Positions 46,986 to 59,263 of a stretch of 64,000 bases of DNA are shown here, piece by piece. Below the pieces are notes generated by a model, which had not been told where the DNA came from, did not search any database, and was given only the letters and a program-made list of their open reading frames with translations. Position numbers and translations under genes: made by a program. Numbering within the stretch: position 1 is the first letter of the stretch; each line of letters opens with the position of its first letter. The DNA comes from Macrosoma leucophasiata (lineage: Eukaryota; Arthropoda; Insecta; Lepidoptera; Hedylidae), in assembly GCA_036365455.1 (NCBI GenBank), contig JAWQUS010000008.1, positions 20,939,501 through 21,003,500 of the forward strand, written 5' to 3'.

Positions 46986-47560
46986 CGCCGAGTTCAAAAA
47001 CGAGGAGGTTCTCAATTCGACCGGTATTTTTTTTAAAGTTATAGTACTTCTTTTAGCGCGATTGGAAAAAAAATATGGGAGATTTCATTCTAAACAAAAA
47101 AAAATATATGTTTTTAATCTTCTTCCACTTTATCGTCGTGATTAAGGTGTACACTTGTGCCAAATTTCAAGTCTCTAGTACCAAGTGTTTTGCGCTAAAC
47201 CGCGGACAGACAGACAGACAGACGAACATAGAGAAACTATAAGGGTTCCTTGTTTACTGGTGGTAGAGCTCCAGTGACAGAGCTTGCGGGCGTAGGTACC
47301 ACCGCATTACCTAACATACTTGCCGCTAAATGGTAGCGTTCAGCACTATCGTGTTCCGGTCAGGTGGTAATGTATGGCCGAGTAATTTCCGGCACAGAGG
47401 CATAACACCTTAGGCCTCAGGAGTGGTAACGCATCTGCATCTTGACCTTGGTCTTCGTGTGGGTGTCTATAGGCTGCAGTCATCACTTAACATCAATGTG
47501 AACTGCATACTTGTTTGCCACTTCCATTACATAAAAAAAAACCCTAAAAATGATTCCCTT
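46985..47560. repeat. family E repeat interrupted by a family A copy
   Basis: Right part of family E ending AACTATAAGGGTTCCTTGTT, then a family A copy (47258-47540), then ACCCTAAAAA. Confidence 0.6.
47258..47540 (+). repeat. family A repeat, full length
   Basis: ACTGGTGGTAGAGCTCCAG to CATTACATAAAAAAAA, inserted in family E. Confidence 0.8.
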
Positions 47561-47720
47561 AATGTGTTGCGCCAAACTCGAGAACGGCTAAACCAATTTG
47601 GGTGATTTCTTTTTTGTTGTGTTTGATGAAGTATGAGGAAGTTTCATAAGAAGAGAAATTCGTGGATGGTGGGTTTGATCTCCGCAACCGGACAAATGTT
47701 TGTATATTTTTATTTCTCAC

Positions 47721-47975
47721 TAGCTGTCCCGGCAAACTTCGTATTGCCTCACAATGAAATAATGTTTAAAAGTTTTGATATAAATACGGACTATTTGTAT
47801 GGGAAAATGAAATTGTGGTTTTTACTATTTCCCTTCCATTTCTTCATATTCTCTTACCTTTTAAACCTTTCCTGGACTTCCAAAAATCATTCAAAACCAA
47901 ATTTAGCCAAATCGGTCCAACCGTTCTCGAGTTTTAGCGAGACTAACGAACAGCAATAGATTATTATAATATACT
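47721..47975 (+). repeat. family F repeat
   Basis: ACTAGCTGTCCCGGCAAAC to GAACAGCAATAGATTATTA. It continues into a different GC-headed repeat (CTAGCGGCCCGTACCGGC) at 47982. Confidence 0.7.
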
Positions 47976-47981
47976 AGCGGC

Positions 47982-48923
47982 CCGTACCGGCTTAGCACGG
48001 TTGCAATTTAGGTACTTACATAATATTACGACTATGAATTGAGATGAATGCTATCCTATCCTCTCAAGTTGGATCGAACTGCACATGGTGTGCGAATTTT
48101 ATTATAATCGGATAAGTGGTTTAGGAGTCCATTGAGGACAAACATTGTGACACGAGATTTATATATATTAAGAAGATATAAAGATAAAGATTTGGGTGTT
48201 TGGGAATGCTTTGTGTGAGTAAGAACATAAGTTTTACACAGTACATCATTGAATTAAAAGCTTACTTACACGAATACTTGTTACGATGGTCATATTAGTT
48301 CTTTTTTATTTAAATTTAATGCACACAAAAAGATACATAACTAAAAATACTACATGGTATTATGGATAAAAAACATACAAATGTTAATACAGAAGATTGA
48401 TGGGGATTATCAACATACCATAAGTTAATCTTGAACGATACGTTTACGAAATTGATGGAGGTAGCTAGTAGCTATATATAATTTTTTCAAACTGCTGTCA
48501 GATAAATAGCACCTTCTCCCCAATCTTAATCGGACCCGTTCATAACCCATAATCGTGATTTGTTCTTGCTCTGCTATACGCATCACTCAATCGTTGTAAG
48601 CGAGCATTTTCTTTGCACGTAAATTTACTTTGCCCCGAAGTCCCCACTCTGTCATCAGTAGGTACCTACTCAACATTTTGCAGTTAGCTGCACGTGAAAA
48701 ATAAATAGTCCCACATGAACCTGGATGTGCAGATACCGCAGCAATTGAATATGATGCAATTACATATTTTAGTGGCCACAGAACTCTATTCTTCAGATTC
48801 AAGTGTTTACAATTATAGCCTGCTTCATTCTTCGTGCTATTGCACCGCACCTACTTTGATTCAAATTAAGCGAATATTTAAATAATAAAAATTAGGTAGT
48901 GAGGGGTATACAGAGGTATATTA
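47982..48923. other. no gene recognised
   Basis: A GC-headed dispersed repeat at 47982-48165, then unassigned sequence. Confidence 0.45.
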
Positions 48924-49428
48924 TGTATGTTTCTTCACGTCAGGTCCCTAAAGGGGTAGGCAGAGTATGGAGCGCCAGATATCCCGGTCCTGACACACCT
49001 ACCGTGCCTAATCTACCTTCATCATTCTCTTCATACATGCACGCCGATTCCTAAGATTTTTGAGCCCACCATCACACAGAACTCGACCTATTTGATCATG
49101 GTAGGTCAGTCTTGGTCTTCCTGGGCCTCTGCAACCATCCACATTCGCATTGTATATCTTTTTAGTCATTCGCTCATTCGACATTCTTTCTATATGCCCG
49201 AACCATCGGAGCATGCCCTTTTTCATTTTTACACCGATACTCTCATTCACACTAAGCCTCTTTCTTACATCTTCATTACGAATGCGATCGGTGAGCGATA
49301 CACCGCAGGTCTTGCGTAAAGATCTCATCTCGACCGCTTTTAATTTACTTTCATACTCTTTCCTACATACCCAGCTCTCACTTCCATATAATAGCGTTGG
49401 AGTAAGTTCAGCATTATATTCACCGAGA
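48924..49428 (-). mobile_element. RTE-like LINE 3' end
   Basis: Same family, keeping about 106 open codons from RSLRKTCGVSLTDRI to NRRACMKRMMKVD. The 3' tail is a short ATGTATG run. 5' breakpoint near CAGCATTAT. Confidence 0.8.
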
Positions 49429-50312
49429 TATATAGAGGTGTATCTCGGCGAAAACTAACGATTTGCCACTTATATTATATATTCACACATATAAGGTTAG
49501 GCCATCAACCACATTTAAGTTTAGTCTTGCTAATGTAGACTATCACAAGTTACTTTCGGATTACTCGTACAATTGGTATGTATTTACAAGCCGAGTTGCT
49601 TTTACGGGATAGACAGAAATAGAGATTGCGTCCGACATAACTGATCCAAAAACAGGACCAGATTTGGAGATGTTATTTAGAGCATGTTCCCAATTATTTG
49701 CCGAAAAACAGGAACAATTTTGTGGTTCCCCTCTCTCGTGGCAACCTCAGAGTACAGCCCTATATTTTGCCTGTGTATATTCATCAGGCTACAAAGGAAT
49801 TGGCTGCTAACCATTATTTCTGCTCAGCACTACAGTAAAGGGTATAAGGATTTCTCGTCGTCAAGTCACTACATACGACCAATAAAAAAAGCTGTGTGCT
49901 CAGCTACGTGAGTGTTAAAAGTATAGTTTTAAAATAAGAATAAAGATGAGAAATTTATTTGGCACTCCACGATTTTTGGCCCAAACGAGAATTCGGATTG
50001 AGACAGATAATAAAGTCCACATAGCATGCAATAAACGAAATTGTATAATGGCATCCGGCTCGCAAAGCTCATCACCATAAAGTAAATATGTTTTAATAAT
50101 CACGATTACAATCGCGTTACCTCACGCTCATACATTTGAGTTAATAATGCTTCATTTGTTTATATTATAAGCTACTCAGATAGGGGAAAGAGGTAAAAAA
50201 AAAATGAATGTCAAATGAGAATGTCGAACAAAAACGAAGAATTTGTGATTAGGGATAAATTAACTTCACAAACACGTGAAATCAAATTTAAAATATTTAC
50301 TTAGTTTTTTTT
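49429..50312. other. no gene recognised
   Basis: A small hairpin CACCGAGATATATAGAGGTG and its continuation near 49430-49455; nothing else. Confidence 0.45.
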
Positions 50313-50435
50313 AATGTCATAAAGTGGCCAACTTGCATACACTTTATATTGACGGTAAGTACCTTATACTGTAGCCTATAAATATTTACATGAAACCACA
50401 GATTTGAGAATGCAGATGCGTTGCCACTCCTGATA
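50313..50435 (-). repeat. family A repeat, left fragment (split)
   Basis: Degenerate family A sequence running from the T-rich end through CAGATGCGTTGCCACTCCTGA, where family B begins. The missing remainder is found at 59752-59915. Confidence 0.65.
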
Positions 50436-50764
50436 GGTTAGGATCCCACTGCAGAATAATAAAAAAATAAAAAATAAATAAAAATCGTTTATTGATTTCG
50501 CTCTCACACAGAAAAATACATAATCAGATCTTAAACTACGTATTACAAGCATGGGTAGGTGTATCTGTGTGAGAGACTGGTATCTGCACTAGGGGTACCT
50601 GTATGACAGATTACCAGCCTCTCCTAACTCTAGATAAGCAGGAGCTCAAGTAAGTGTAACTACTAGTTGATTTGTAATGCGATGTGTGAGATATAGAGAC
50701 TTATAAATATAAATAAAGAGAATAATTAAGTAAGCTTAAGTTTGTAATCGTGCGCGTATGAGTG

Positions 50765-50765
<1 letters not shown>

Positions 50766-50828
<63 letters not shown>

Positions 50829-50838
50829 TGTGTGTGTA
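50766..50838. repeat. (TG)n microsatellite
   Basis: About 30 TG units with a few interruptions, lying inside the 3' UTR of LINE J2. Confidence 0.95.
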
Positions 50839-51255
50839 AGAGTGTACGTATGTGCTGTGTATGTGTATGCTGTGCTATCTTTACGAGATTGCAATATAAT
50901 CATATTTTTTTTTTTTTACATAGATATATATTTTAATTATTATTATTATTTTTTTTATTTTTTTTTATTTAGGACGGTACAAGTATTAAATTTTCAGTTT
51001 CCTCATAACTTAGAGATTTAAGCCAAATAGATATAATCTTTTTACAACGATATTTTGGCAGTGAATATATATGTAATTTCTGGATCACTTTATTGTATAT
51101 GAATCTGCCCAGAAATCCAAAAAATCTACCAGAAAAAGCAGTTGACCATTGGTTGCCAATTACTTTGTCAGTTTTATGTTGTAGCCGTTTTTTAGGCCGC
51201 AGAGGGTCATAAGGCAGAATGGAATGATGTCTCATTATAACATTTAGGATAAATA

Positions 51256-52939
51256 GAATAGAATAGAATAGAATAGAAAATATTTTATTTCGAATAGATC
51301 TTTACAGATACTTTCAAAACGTCAATAAATCATAAACTACCTAGAGCGAATAACCATTACATATAGTAAAAGCAAAATCATATATTAAGAGTAAATTAAA
51401 AATTAGAATTTAAACTACTTGAATACAATTTCAATTCCTTCAATTATAATAAATGAAGAAAAAGAAAAACTTATTCGTCAAGATCAATGTTATTCACTTA
51501 GCAGAGTTCCAAGTGCAGTCACTACTGAGAAGAACTCCGCTACCCAACAAACTCAGTAAGAGCTCTTTTAAATGAAAGCTTAAATCTAGTACAGATTATC
51601 GTGAAAAATCAAATAATGTCAACGTCCATAGCATAGATGCAAATAAACTGCTATCTACTAAATGTGATGTAGCCCCTGCAAACCGGAACAGACCAGTCCC
51701 CACCAACAGCACCCGTTCACGAGTATGACGCATGTGACAGCCATTGCCCTCCTCGACCATTTTAGAGGGAAGTGAGCAACCCGCCACACGACGCCGCCAA
51801 AGGCAAAGACATTTAAGCGTGCATGACTGTTCCGGATATGCATACGGCAAAATAAAAGATGGAATTCATTTTCAGCCAGGGTATTCACATTATTCAACCC
51901 TTAACAATAGTAGATACTAATTACTGAATACACGAAATCACAGGATCATGAAATAGCCTGGCAGCGATCGCTATAATCCCAAGACGTATTATCATTAAGA
52001 TAATCACTGGTCTTATAGTAATTACATTTATATAAACGTTCTTTCATTACTTTCTTAAATTTATTGATCGATAGACTTTGAACGTTTTTGGGGATTTGAT
52101 TAAAGAACCGTATACATTGACCTCTAAAAGAATTACTGACCCTATTCAGCCGCGTTGCATGCATGGACAACTTGTATTTGTTCCTAGTATTTATACTGTG
52201 ATTGTTACCTATTGTAGGAAACTCATTAATGTTTTTACGGACATATAATACATTTTCATAAATATATTGCGAAGCTACAGTCAGAATATTTATTTCTTTA
52301 AATTTATCTCTAAGAGATACCCTCGGACTCAACCCGTAGATAGCCCGGACAGCTCTCTTTTGCAGTACAAAAATAGTGTTGACGTCGGCGGAATTACCCC
52401 ATAGCAAAATGCCATAGGACATTATACTGTGAAAATAACTAAAATAAACAAGGCGAGCCGTCTCGACGTCTGTTAATAGTCTAATCTTTTTCACAGCAAA
52501 TGCTGCCGAGCTAAGTCTATTAGCTAATTTGGCAATATGGGGACCCCATTGCAATTTAGCATCCACGGTAATGCCCAGAAATACCGTGGACTCTACGATC
52601 TCCAATACTTCCTCATTTATCTTAACATTGGTTTCAACCTGTTTTACGTTAGGAGTAGTAAATTTAATACATTTTGTCTTACTGCTATTTAACGAAAGGT
52701 TATTGGCGCTAAACCAATGTACTATATTAGAGAGAGTATTGTTTACACAGTCAAAATCTACCTCCTGTCTTTTAATTTTGAACACTAAAGAAGTATCATC
52801 AGCAAACAATACCATCTCTTGGCCATCATTGATAATGTAGGGTAAGTCATTAATATAGACTAAGAAAAGAAATGGCCCTAAAATAGAGCCCTGTGGGACC
52901 CCCATATCCATTGAAGTCCCGGGAGATCTTGCCCCATCC
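51256..52939 (-). mobile_element. 5'-truncated Jockey/CR1-like LINE (J1) inside J2
   Basis: The flanking direct repeat is AAATA at 51251-51255 and 52940-52944. It begins in the middle of the reverse transcriptase, just before GVPQGSILGPF, keeps the ORF to its end, then has a 3' UTR of about 690 bp with AATAAA at about 51284-51289 and a (TTCTA)n tail at 51256-51276. The catalytic FADD box is present but the upstream palm is lost through 5' truncation. Confidence 0.8.
51946..52939 (-). pseudogene. reverse transcriptase C-terminal part of LINE J1
   Basis: About 330 open codons on the minus strand: GVPQGSILGPFLFLVYIND (RT motif 4), LFADDTSLVF (catalytic YADD-like box), WFSANNLSLNSSKTKCI (thumb-side motif), YGILLWGN and a C-terminus ending in SWDYSDRCQ. 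It lacks the endonuclease and the first RT motifs, having been truncated at insertion. The absence of frameshifts suggests a fairly young copy. Confidence 0.85.
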
Positions 52940-53436
52940 AAATAATTGACGCACCGTCAGGACGTCAGAGAGTTGATACAGATCCTTGGTATGGTATTGG
53001 AAAGGCAAAGAATGGCTTACCTTAAGGACCGCCCTTTGTGCTCTTTCAACCTTTAGCAGTTTGGTTTTGCAGGCACCACCCCATACTGAAATACAATACG
53101 ACAGAATAATTTCGTTCATCCAGATATGCTGCAAATCTAATTTTTACGCATACCTATTTATCATCTGGAGAATATATTATTATATCCACTAGGTTGCCTA
53201 TCCATATGCCATAAAGGTATGCCTAATTTTTTTTTTTACTTGTTTTTTCAATAAAATATCTTCGACTTCACGGCGATGTGTATAGAGACTTTGAAAATTC
53301 ACGGCTGCCGTTGCGCGGTTAAGTCGCCCCTCCATATTTTCGTTCCGCCCCGATATCTTATTACGTCCATAACGTACATGTATTATTTATTTATCAAATT
53401 AAATCTTTTTTTTTTTCATTATTATGATATACCAAA

Positions 53437-53715
53437 TGTTTGTTTCGTGTATTTCGTGTTTCGTGTGATCGTATTGTCGTTCTTGCTCAGGATCAGGCGT
53501 TGAAATAATTACTTAACGAAGATGGTATAAAAACGTATAATTTCCCCTTTTTTACAAATTACATTAGAAAAACGAGTAGTATAACGTTTAAGGGTTTGTA
53601 ACGAGTGAGCGATTAATGTGCACTTTTGAAATTTGTCGTTCATTGGTCGGCGCGAACGGAGACCGGTGACCGAGGAACCATTCGGACGTCGTTCATTCGT
53701 ATAGCCGCGGTAACA
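53437..53715 (-). repeat. 3' LTR of the BEL/Pao element
   Basis: 279 bp, the same sequence as the 5' LTR. The polypurine tract expected just internal to it (53716-53735) is not obviously purine-rich on the minus strand. Confidence 0.92.
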
Positions 53716-53783
53716 TGGGCCCGGCCTTGGAAGCAGGAGGTTCCAACAGGTTCGATGCTGGCGAATTCCTGCGAGCGCGATGA

Positions 53784-56700
53784 TCACGAGTCGGGCACCG
53801 GGAGAGGACAGATCTTCGAGCAGGCTCGACGTGTTATGCCGGATGCGGTGAAAAGATCAGCCACACGTGAAATCCCATCAGTGCCGGGATAAATGCGTAT
53901 AATTCTGCCTACTTTCCATTTCAGTGGAGGCAGATTGTCATCTTTGATGAGAGCGAGGCTGTTAAGCGCAATGTCTTGTTGATGCGTCTTCCATTTCGTT
54001 CGTGTTTGGAGTTCTGCAACGTATTCCTTTGCCCAGCGCTTCCAAAGGTTCTGTCTCATCTGTTCGATCACTTCGTATCTCTGGAGACGGTGACTCGGCG
54101 TGGCAGTCAGATCTCTAGCAGCTGGAGCAGTCAGTGGCCGACCGATGAGGAAATGGGCTGGTGTTAGAGGATTGAGGTCATCGGGGTCACTAGATAGGGC
54201 TGTCAAAGGACGGGAGTTTAGGATGGCTTCGACCTGTGTTAATACCGTACTGTACTCTTCGTATGTAAGGTTAGTACAGCCTATTACACGTCGCAGGTGA
54301 TGCTTACACGATTTCACTCCCGCCTCCCACAAACCGCCAAAATGAGGAGCATACGGAGGAATGAATTTAAATTTAATATTGTTATCATTAGTGAAATCAC
54401 AAATTTCATGACTGTTATTTTGAAGATGAGAAATAATTTCTTTTTCAGCACCCACAAAATTTTTACCATTATCTGACACGATCTCGACAGGTTTACCTCG
54501 TCTAGAGATGAATCGTTTAAGTGCAAGAATGTAATCTTTTGAAGAAAGACTTGTGACCAATTCAAGATGAACAGCACGCGTACAAAAACAAATAAATAAA
54601 CATATATAGCCCTTAGTGGGTACAGCTCCCCTTCCTCTACGATTCAAAATGTTAACTGGCCCAGCGTAGTCAACCCCACAGCGCATGAAAGGGAACCCGG
54701 GTTCCAGTCGTCCAGCCGGCAGGTTACCCATCAACGGATGCAACGTCTTCCCTTTGATGCGCGTGCAGGTGACGCAATCATGAACAGTTTTCCTAGCCAG
54801 GTTCCTACCGCCAAGAGGCCACCAAGACTCACGCACACAAGCCAGTAAGAGCTGAGGTCCACCATGAAATAATTTCTTATGTTCATGTCTGAATAGCAAC
54901 ATTGTAAATCTATGTTTACTACATAAAAGTACGGGATGTTTTTTATTATTATCGAACAGTGAAGAATTAATTAGTCTTCCACCAATACGTATTAAATTAT
55001 GTTCATCGAGAAAAATGTTAAGACTAATTAATCGTTTCGCTTTTGTAACTAAACCCTTTTTTAAATCTTTGTACTCATCATAAAATGACTGTTGTTGGGC
55101 AAGCCGTGCAAGTAATGTGACCGCCGCGTTTAGTTCTTCAACCGTCAACGAGCCGGTTTTACGGTTTTGTTTACTCGCCCGGGCGTTACTTATAAAACGC
55201 AATACATAAGCCGCTGCCCGCCGCAGACGATTAAATGAAGAAAATCTATTAAAATCTAATATATTATTATCTATTTTAGTCGTATTACAAACCATACTAA
55301 TTGTTTGAGGTTTTATTTCAGGTAATTGATTAGGATCTACAGATGTAAACGCATTAGAATAATTAATATTGTGTTCTAATAAAAACGGTGGTCCGTGCCA
55401 CCACATATTATGTGTTTTCAATTCGCTTAACATAAGACCTCTCGACACGATATCGGCCGGATTATCCTTACTATTGATATGTAACCATAATGAGTCACCT
55501 GTCAGCTTGTTTATTTGAGACACGCGATTCTGTACAAACGTTTTTAAAGTGTGAGGTGACATTCTTAACCAGCCCATAACAATAGTGGAATCTGTCCAAA
55601 ATAATACTTTAGTGAAAGTAACTCTTAAGGATTTTACTATTTTATTATATAAACGCGCACCTAGTAAGGCTCCGCATAATTCGAGGCGCGGAATGGTACA
55701 TACGCTTTTAATAGGTGCAACTTTACTTTTTGCACATAACAAGTTAACACATATCGATGATTCATCATTATAAGTACGGATGTATGCGCAGGCACCGTAT
55801 GCCTCCTGTGACGCGTCGGTAAAAATATGCAACTCACGATATTGTGTATTTTCACTCATTACGTAACGATGTATTCGTAAACTACCTAAAGTTGATAAAG
55901 TATGAATGAATCGGTCCCAGGTACATTGTATATCATTGGTAACCGCGTCATCCCAATCGATTTTACTCAGCCATAATTTTTGAAGCATAATTTTAGCTAT
56001 TATTATAGTCGGCGATAAAAGACCTAAGGGGTCATAAATTTGTGAAATTATAGACATAATTATACGCTTAGTGATCCTTGAATGATTATTTACCTGAGTA
56101 GTGAAATGAAATTCATCACTGTCGACTTGCCACCCTAAACCTAGTGTTTTATTCTGGCTGTGTTCTCCGATAGCTAACTCTTTGACAATTTTAACGTTAA
56201 CGTCATGATTGAATGTCCATTTGCGTAACGGAAAACAAGCTGATTTTAAAACATCTGCAGTTTTTTCGCATATTTGTGACAAGACTACAGGATCATCATC
56301 ACCGGTGATGAGATCATCGACGAAAAAATCTTCATTTATCACCCTGGCAATAACCTGATCATCTGTGTTCTGAGCGAGTTGACGTAAACATCGCATAGTT
56401 AGGTATGGAGCTGACGCAGTACCATACGTAACCGTGTTTAGTTGATATATACCTATTTCATCCTTTACATTTTCTCGCCACAAAATTAATTGCAGATTAC
56501 GCTGATCTCGCTGAACCTGTACTTGTCTGAACATCTTCTCCACGTCAGCACAAGCCACATATTTATATTGACGAAATCTAAGCAGTATCGAGAAGATGTC
56601 ATTTTGAAGTGGAGGTCCAGTCATCTGTATATCGTTTAATGACTTGGTTGAGGTAGTAGTAGCACTAGCGTCAAACACTACCCGTAATTTAGTGGTGGAA

Positions 56701-59057
56701 CTATGTTCCCGAATTACCCCGTGATGGGGAAGAAAATAATATGGCCAGGTATATTCAGATATAGCAGTCATATGACCTAGCTCAACGTATTCACGCATAA
56801 AATCACTATACATTTTCTTAAAAGTCGGTGACCTGTCTAATTTACGTTCTAACGATAAAAAACGCGATTTAGCCTTCTCGTATGAGTCACCGAGTGCGTC
56901 AGTTGACTCCTTTAATGGGATTCGAACCCAATACCTACCACTATTGTCACGCTTAGTAGTATTAATAAAAATGTCTTCGCACTGACGTTCTTCTTCATTT
57001 AATTTAGAATCTGGTCTAACTACTTCTTCTAGTTCCCAAAATTTACGTAACTGTGTATCTATATTGCAAGTTTGAATAAAATTACAACTCGTATTATTGT
57101 AAGTAACGCGTGAATTTTTCATACAAATAGGCCCAGAAATTAACCAACCTACTTTCGATTTTTGTAAGTATGGCCCGTGAGGTAATTTGAGTCTATCTTC
57201 GTCTAATAAATCCCAAAACACATCCGCACCTATAAGTAAATCGATTTCTGATGGTACGTGGAAAGTGGGATCCGCAAGACATAAATCGTTTGGTATACGA
57301 AGTGATTCACAGTCGATGTGATTCGACGGAAGGGTTGCCGTGATGCGCGGCAATACAAAACATTTAAGATTTGTACTAAAGCTACTTACCTTTGAACGCA
57401 TAGTAATATAGCATAAATGATTTGATTGGGAGACCGATTGACCTACCCCTGATATACGCATAGTGGACTGTAAAAACGAAATATTTAAACGTTTGCAAAG
57501 CTTTTCTGAAATAAAGCTGTTTTGACTACCGTTATCTATCAGCGCTCGGGCTGTAATATATTTGTTGTTATTGTCCATCACCTCGACTAAGGCAGTGGAT
57601 AATAACACGTGTGGTGCTTGTAATAAAGACGCATTCTTTATCAGTAAATCATTTTGCTCATCTATTGAGTTAAACGCACACGACACCACAGAAACCGGTT
57701 TCTTATCAATGGGCGATGAATAATGCGCACTCGCCTGTGACGATCCCGGTGTGGATGCGTTTACGTAGTTATCGATATGTATTAAGCTGTTATGTTTTTT
57801 CTGACAGTGCTTGCACGGCCCATACGAACATTCAGTAATTAAATGACCTGCACGTAAACAATTACGACACAAAGCCTTGTTTTCGATTAAATTAACTCTG
57901 TCTTGAACTGATAAATTAAGAAATTTATAGCATGTGTATAATGCATGATTTTCACCGCACATTATACATAAACGAATAGATCTATCAGATTTAACATTAC
58001 TATTGCTACGCGCTGCTAGAAAACTATGTGACTGTTGTATTGGCGCAGTCGCAATACGTTTTTTACTATCGTATGAATTGTTAGGCTTAAAATTATTCTG
58101 TGTAGGTCGAGCATGATTGTTGTTAATCATGTCTAACATATCAGCACGATTCCTTAAGAAATTTAATAAATCATCCAGTTTTATTTTACCTTTTATACAA
58201 TCAGAAGATAAAGAACCTTTACATTTCTCCCATTCGCGTTCCGTAGATGAATCCAACTTTGAAACTAATATATAAATAAGTAAAGTGTCCCAGGAATCGG
58301 TGGGTTCATCTAAGGATTTTAGTGCTCGAAGATTACGCAACACAACATCGATAAGTTTTCTGATTAATGTGGGAGATTCTTTATTAATAGATTGTGCCGT
58401 AAACAACGATTTTACATGATTATGTATTAACAAACGGTTATTTTGATACCTATTTTCTAATAGTTCCCATGCATGCGCATAGTTAGCGGCTGTGAATTCT
58501 AAAGCATTAATCACTTGAAGTGCGGAACCACAAAGTGACGACTTCAAATAGTGGAATTTTTGTATGGCATCCAAATCACTACGTTTATGTATTATAGATA
58601 AATATGAATTCTTAAACTCCAACCAGTGATCATATGAACCGTCGAAAGAAGGGAGCTTTATCTGAGGTAATTTAATACTAGAATGACTCTGCGAATGTGA
58701 ACAATGCAAATCAGAATCATCTTTAACCTTGTCGCTATTAATTAAACACTTAGCAACAGACATAATATTGAAATATTGATCCTCAAATGATTCCCTGTAC
58801 TCAAGTTGTTTCAAGATTTCCTGTTCATCTAACAATTGTTCAATTTTGTCTTGAATTTTAGTAAATGCTGTTAAAATATGTGAAACTGATTCCATACGCA
58901 GAATTAATTCTGCCTGTTGTCTTTCGCTCAATATGACATCTTGAAATCGGCCCACATACTTTTCAAATAAAGTCAATCGTCCCTTTAATGTACCCCTTTG
59001 CTTTTTAAGGTCACTGATATTTGTGGTGCTACCGGTTTCATAATCATCATCACTCAT
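53784..59057 (-). CDS. BEL/Pao Gag-Pol polyprotein, intact 1757 codons
   Basis: A single ORF encodes Gag and Pol without a frame break. Domains in order: a Gag region of the DUF1759 type (about residues 130-300, with LPSFDG and WLEFKNSY); zinc-knuckle-like Cys/His motifs (about 364-418); an aspartic protease of the DUF1758 type with ALIDNGSQ (Asp508); reverse transcriptase with ACADVEKMF (Asp838) and FFVDD (Asp914, Asp915); RNase H with Asp1081, Glu1126, Asp1156 and Asp1202; an integrase zinc finger (His1393, His1398, Cys1428, Cys1431); the integrase core with Asp1463, Asp1529 and Glu1578; and a C-terminal RWAKEYVAELQ region of the DUF5641 type. The catalytic residues I looked for are all present. 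Residue numbers are counted by eye. Confidence 0.93.
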   Translation of the reverse strand: MSDDDYETGSTTNISDLKKQRGTLKGRLTLFEKYVGRFQDVILSERQQAELILRMESVSHILTAFTKIQDKIEQLLDEQEILKQLEYRESFEDQYFNIMSVAKCLINSDKVKDDSDLHCSHSQSHSSIKLPQIKLPSFDGSYDHWLEFKNSYLSIIHKRSDLDAIQKFHYLKSSLCGSALQVINALEFTAANYAHAWELLENRYQNNRLLIHNHVKSLFTAQSINKESPTLIRKLIDVVLRNLRALKSLDEPTDSWDTLLIYILVSKLDSSTEREWEKCKGSLSSDCIKGKIKLDDLLNFLRNRADMLDMINNNHARPTQNNFKPNNSYDSKKRIATAPIQQSHSFLAARSNSNVKSDRSIRLCIMCGENHALYTCYKFLNLSVQDRVNLIENKALCRNCLRAGHLITECSYGPCKHCQKKHNSLIHIDNYVNASTPGSSQASAHYSSPIDKKPVSVVSCAFNSIDEQNDLLIKNASLLQAPHVLLSTALVEVMDNNNKYITARALIDNGSQNSFISEKLCKRLNISFLQSTMRISGVGQSVSQSNHLCYITMRSKVSSFSTNLKCFVLPRITATLPSNHIDCESLRIPNDLCLADPTFHVPSEIDLLIGADVFWDLLDEDRLKLPHGPYLQKSKVGWLISGPICMKNSRVTYNNTSCNFIQTCNIDTQLRKFWELEEVVRPDSKLNEEERQCEDIFINTTKRDNSGRYWVRIPLKESTDALGDSYEKAKSRFLSLERKLDRSPTFKKMYSDFMREYVELGHMTAISEYTWPYYFLPHHGVIREHSSTTKLRVVFDASATTTSTKSLNDIQMTGPPLQNDIFSILLRFRQYKYVACADVEKMFRQVQVQRDQRNLQLILWRENVKDEIGIYQLNTVTYGTASAPYLTMRCLRQLAQNTDDQVIARVINEDFFVDDLITGDDDPVVLSQICEKTADVLKSACFPLRKWTFNHDVNVKIVKELAIGEHSQNKTLGLGWQVDSDEFHFTTQVNNHSRITKRIIMSIISQIYDPLGLLSPTIIIAKIMLQKLWLSKIDWDDAVTNDIQCTWDRFIHTLSTLGSLRIHRYVMSENTQYRELHIFTDASQEAYGACAYIRTYNDESSICVNLLCAKSKVAPIKSVCTIPRLELCGALLGARLYNKIVKSLRVTFTKVLFWTDSTIVMGWLRMSPHTLKTFVQNRVSQINKLTGDSLWLHINSKDNPADIVSRGLMLSELKTHNMWWHGPPFLLEHNINYSNAFTSVDPNQLPEIKPQTISMVCNTTKIDNNILDFNRFSSFNRLRRAAAYVLRFISNARASKQNRKTGSLTVEELNAAVTLLARLAQQQSFYDEYKDLKKGLVTKAKRLISLNIFLDEHNLIRIGGRLINSSLFDNNKKHPVLLCSKHRFTMLLFRHEHKKLFHGGPQLLLACVRESWWPLGGRNLARKTVHDCVTCTRIKGKTLHPLMGNLPAGRLEPGFPFMRCGVDYAGPVNILNRRGRGAVPTKGYICLFICFCTRAVHLELVTSLSSKDYILALKRFISRRGKPVEIVSDNGKNFVGAEKEIISHLQNNSHEICDFTNDNNIKFKFIPPYAPHFGGLWEAGVKSCKHHLRRVIGCTNLTYEEYSTVLTQVEAILNSRPLTALSSDPDDLNPLTPAHFLIGRPLTAPAARDLTATPSHRLQRYEVIEQMRQNLWKRWAKEYVAELQTRTKWKTHQQDIALNSLALIKDDNLPPLKWKVGRIIRIYPGTDGISRVADLFTASGITRRACSKICPLPVPDS

Positions 59058-59263
59058 TCTAGCGGTTTATGAGAAACAAAGGCTACTCACGGTTAACACC
59101 AACAGCGAAGCGCAGGAGGGTATGCGCCACGTTACCGAACTTGCGTTGTAATTGACACTGGAATTATGTTACACAGCACGATATTAACAACAAATCACAG
59201 GTTAAGGAGATGGGAAAGATAGGAATCGACTGGCCTGACCGTTAGCTGATCCAAGATGATGAC

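Larger units (their letters stand above)
50460..53101 (-). mobile_element. 5'-truncated Jockey/CR1-like LINE (J2), itself interrupted
   Basis: Flanked by an 8-bp direct repeat CAGAATAA at 50452-50459 and 53102-53109. On the minus strand the 5' end starts inside the reverse-transcriptase C-terminal region (YCISVWGGACKTK, then DVLTVRQLF at 52940-53101). After the J1 insertion the frame resumes with HHSILPYDPLRPKKR and ends TENLILVPS, stop at about 50969. A 3' UTR follows, with AATAAA at about 50487-50492 and a (TG)n tract within it. No catalytic RT motifs remain, so this copy is dead. Confidence 0.75.

Noticed and set aside
51596..51897. minus-strand ORFs of about 80 codons
   Set aside because: They fall in the 3' UTR of LINE J1, between its stop codon and its poly(A) signal.
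53784..59057. endogenous retrovirus with envelope
   Set aside because: Only Gag-Pol is present; about 70 bases separate the stop codon from the 3' LTR, leaving no room for an envelope gene.
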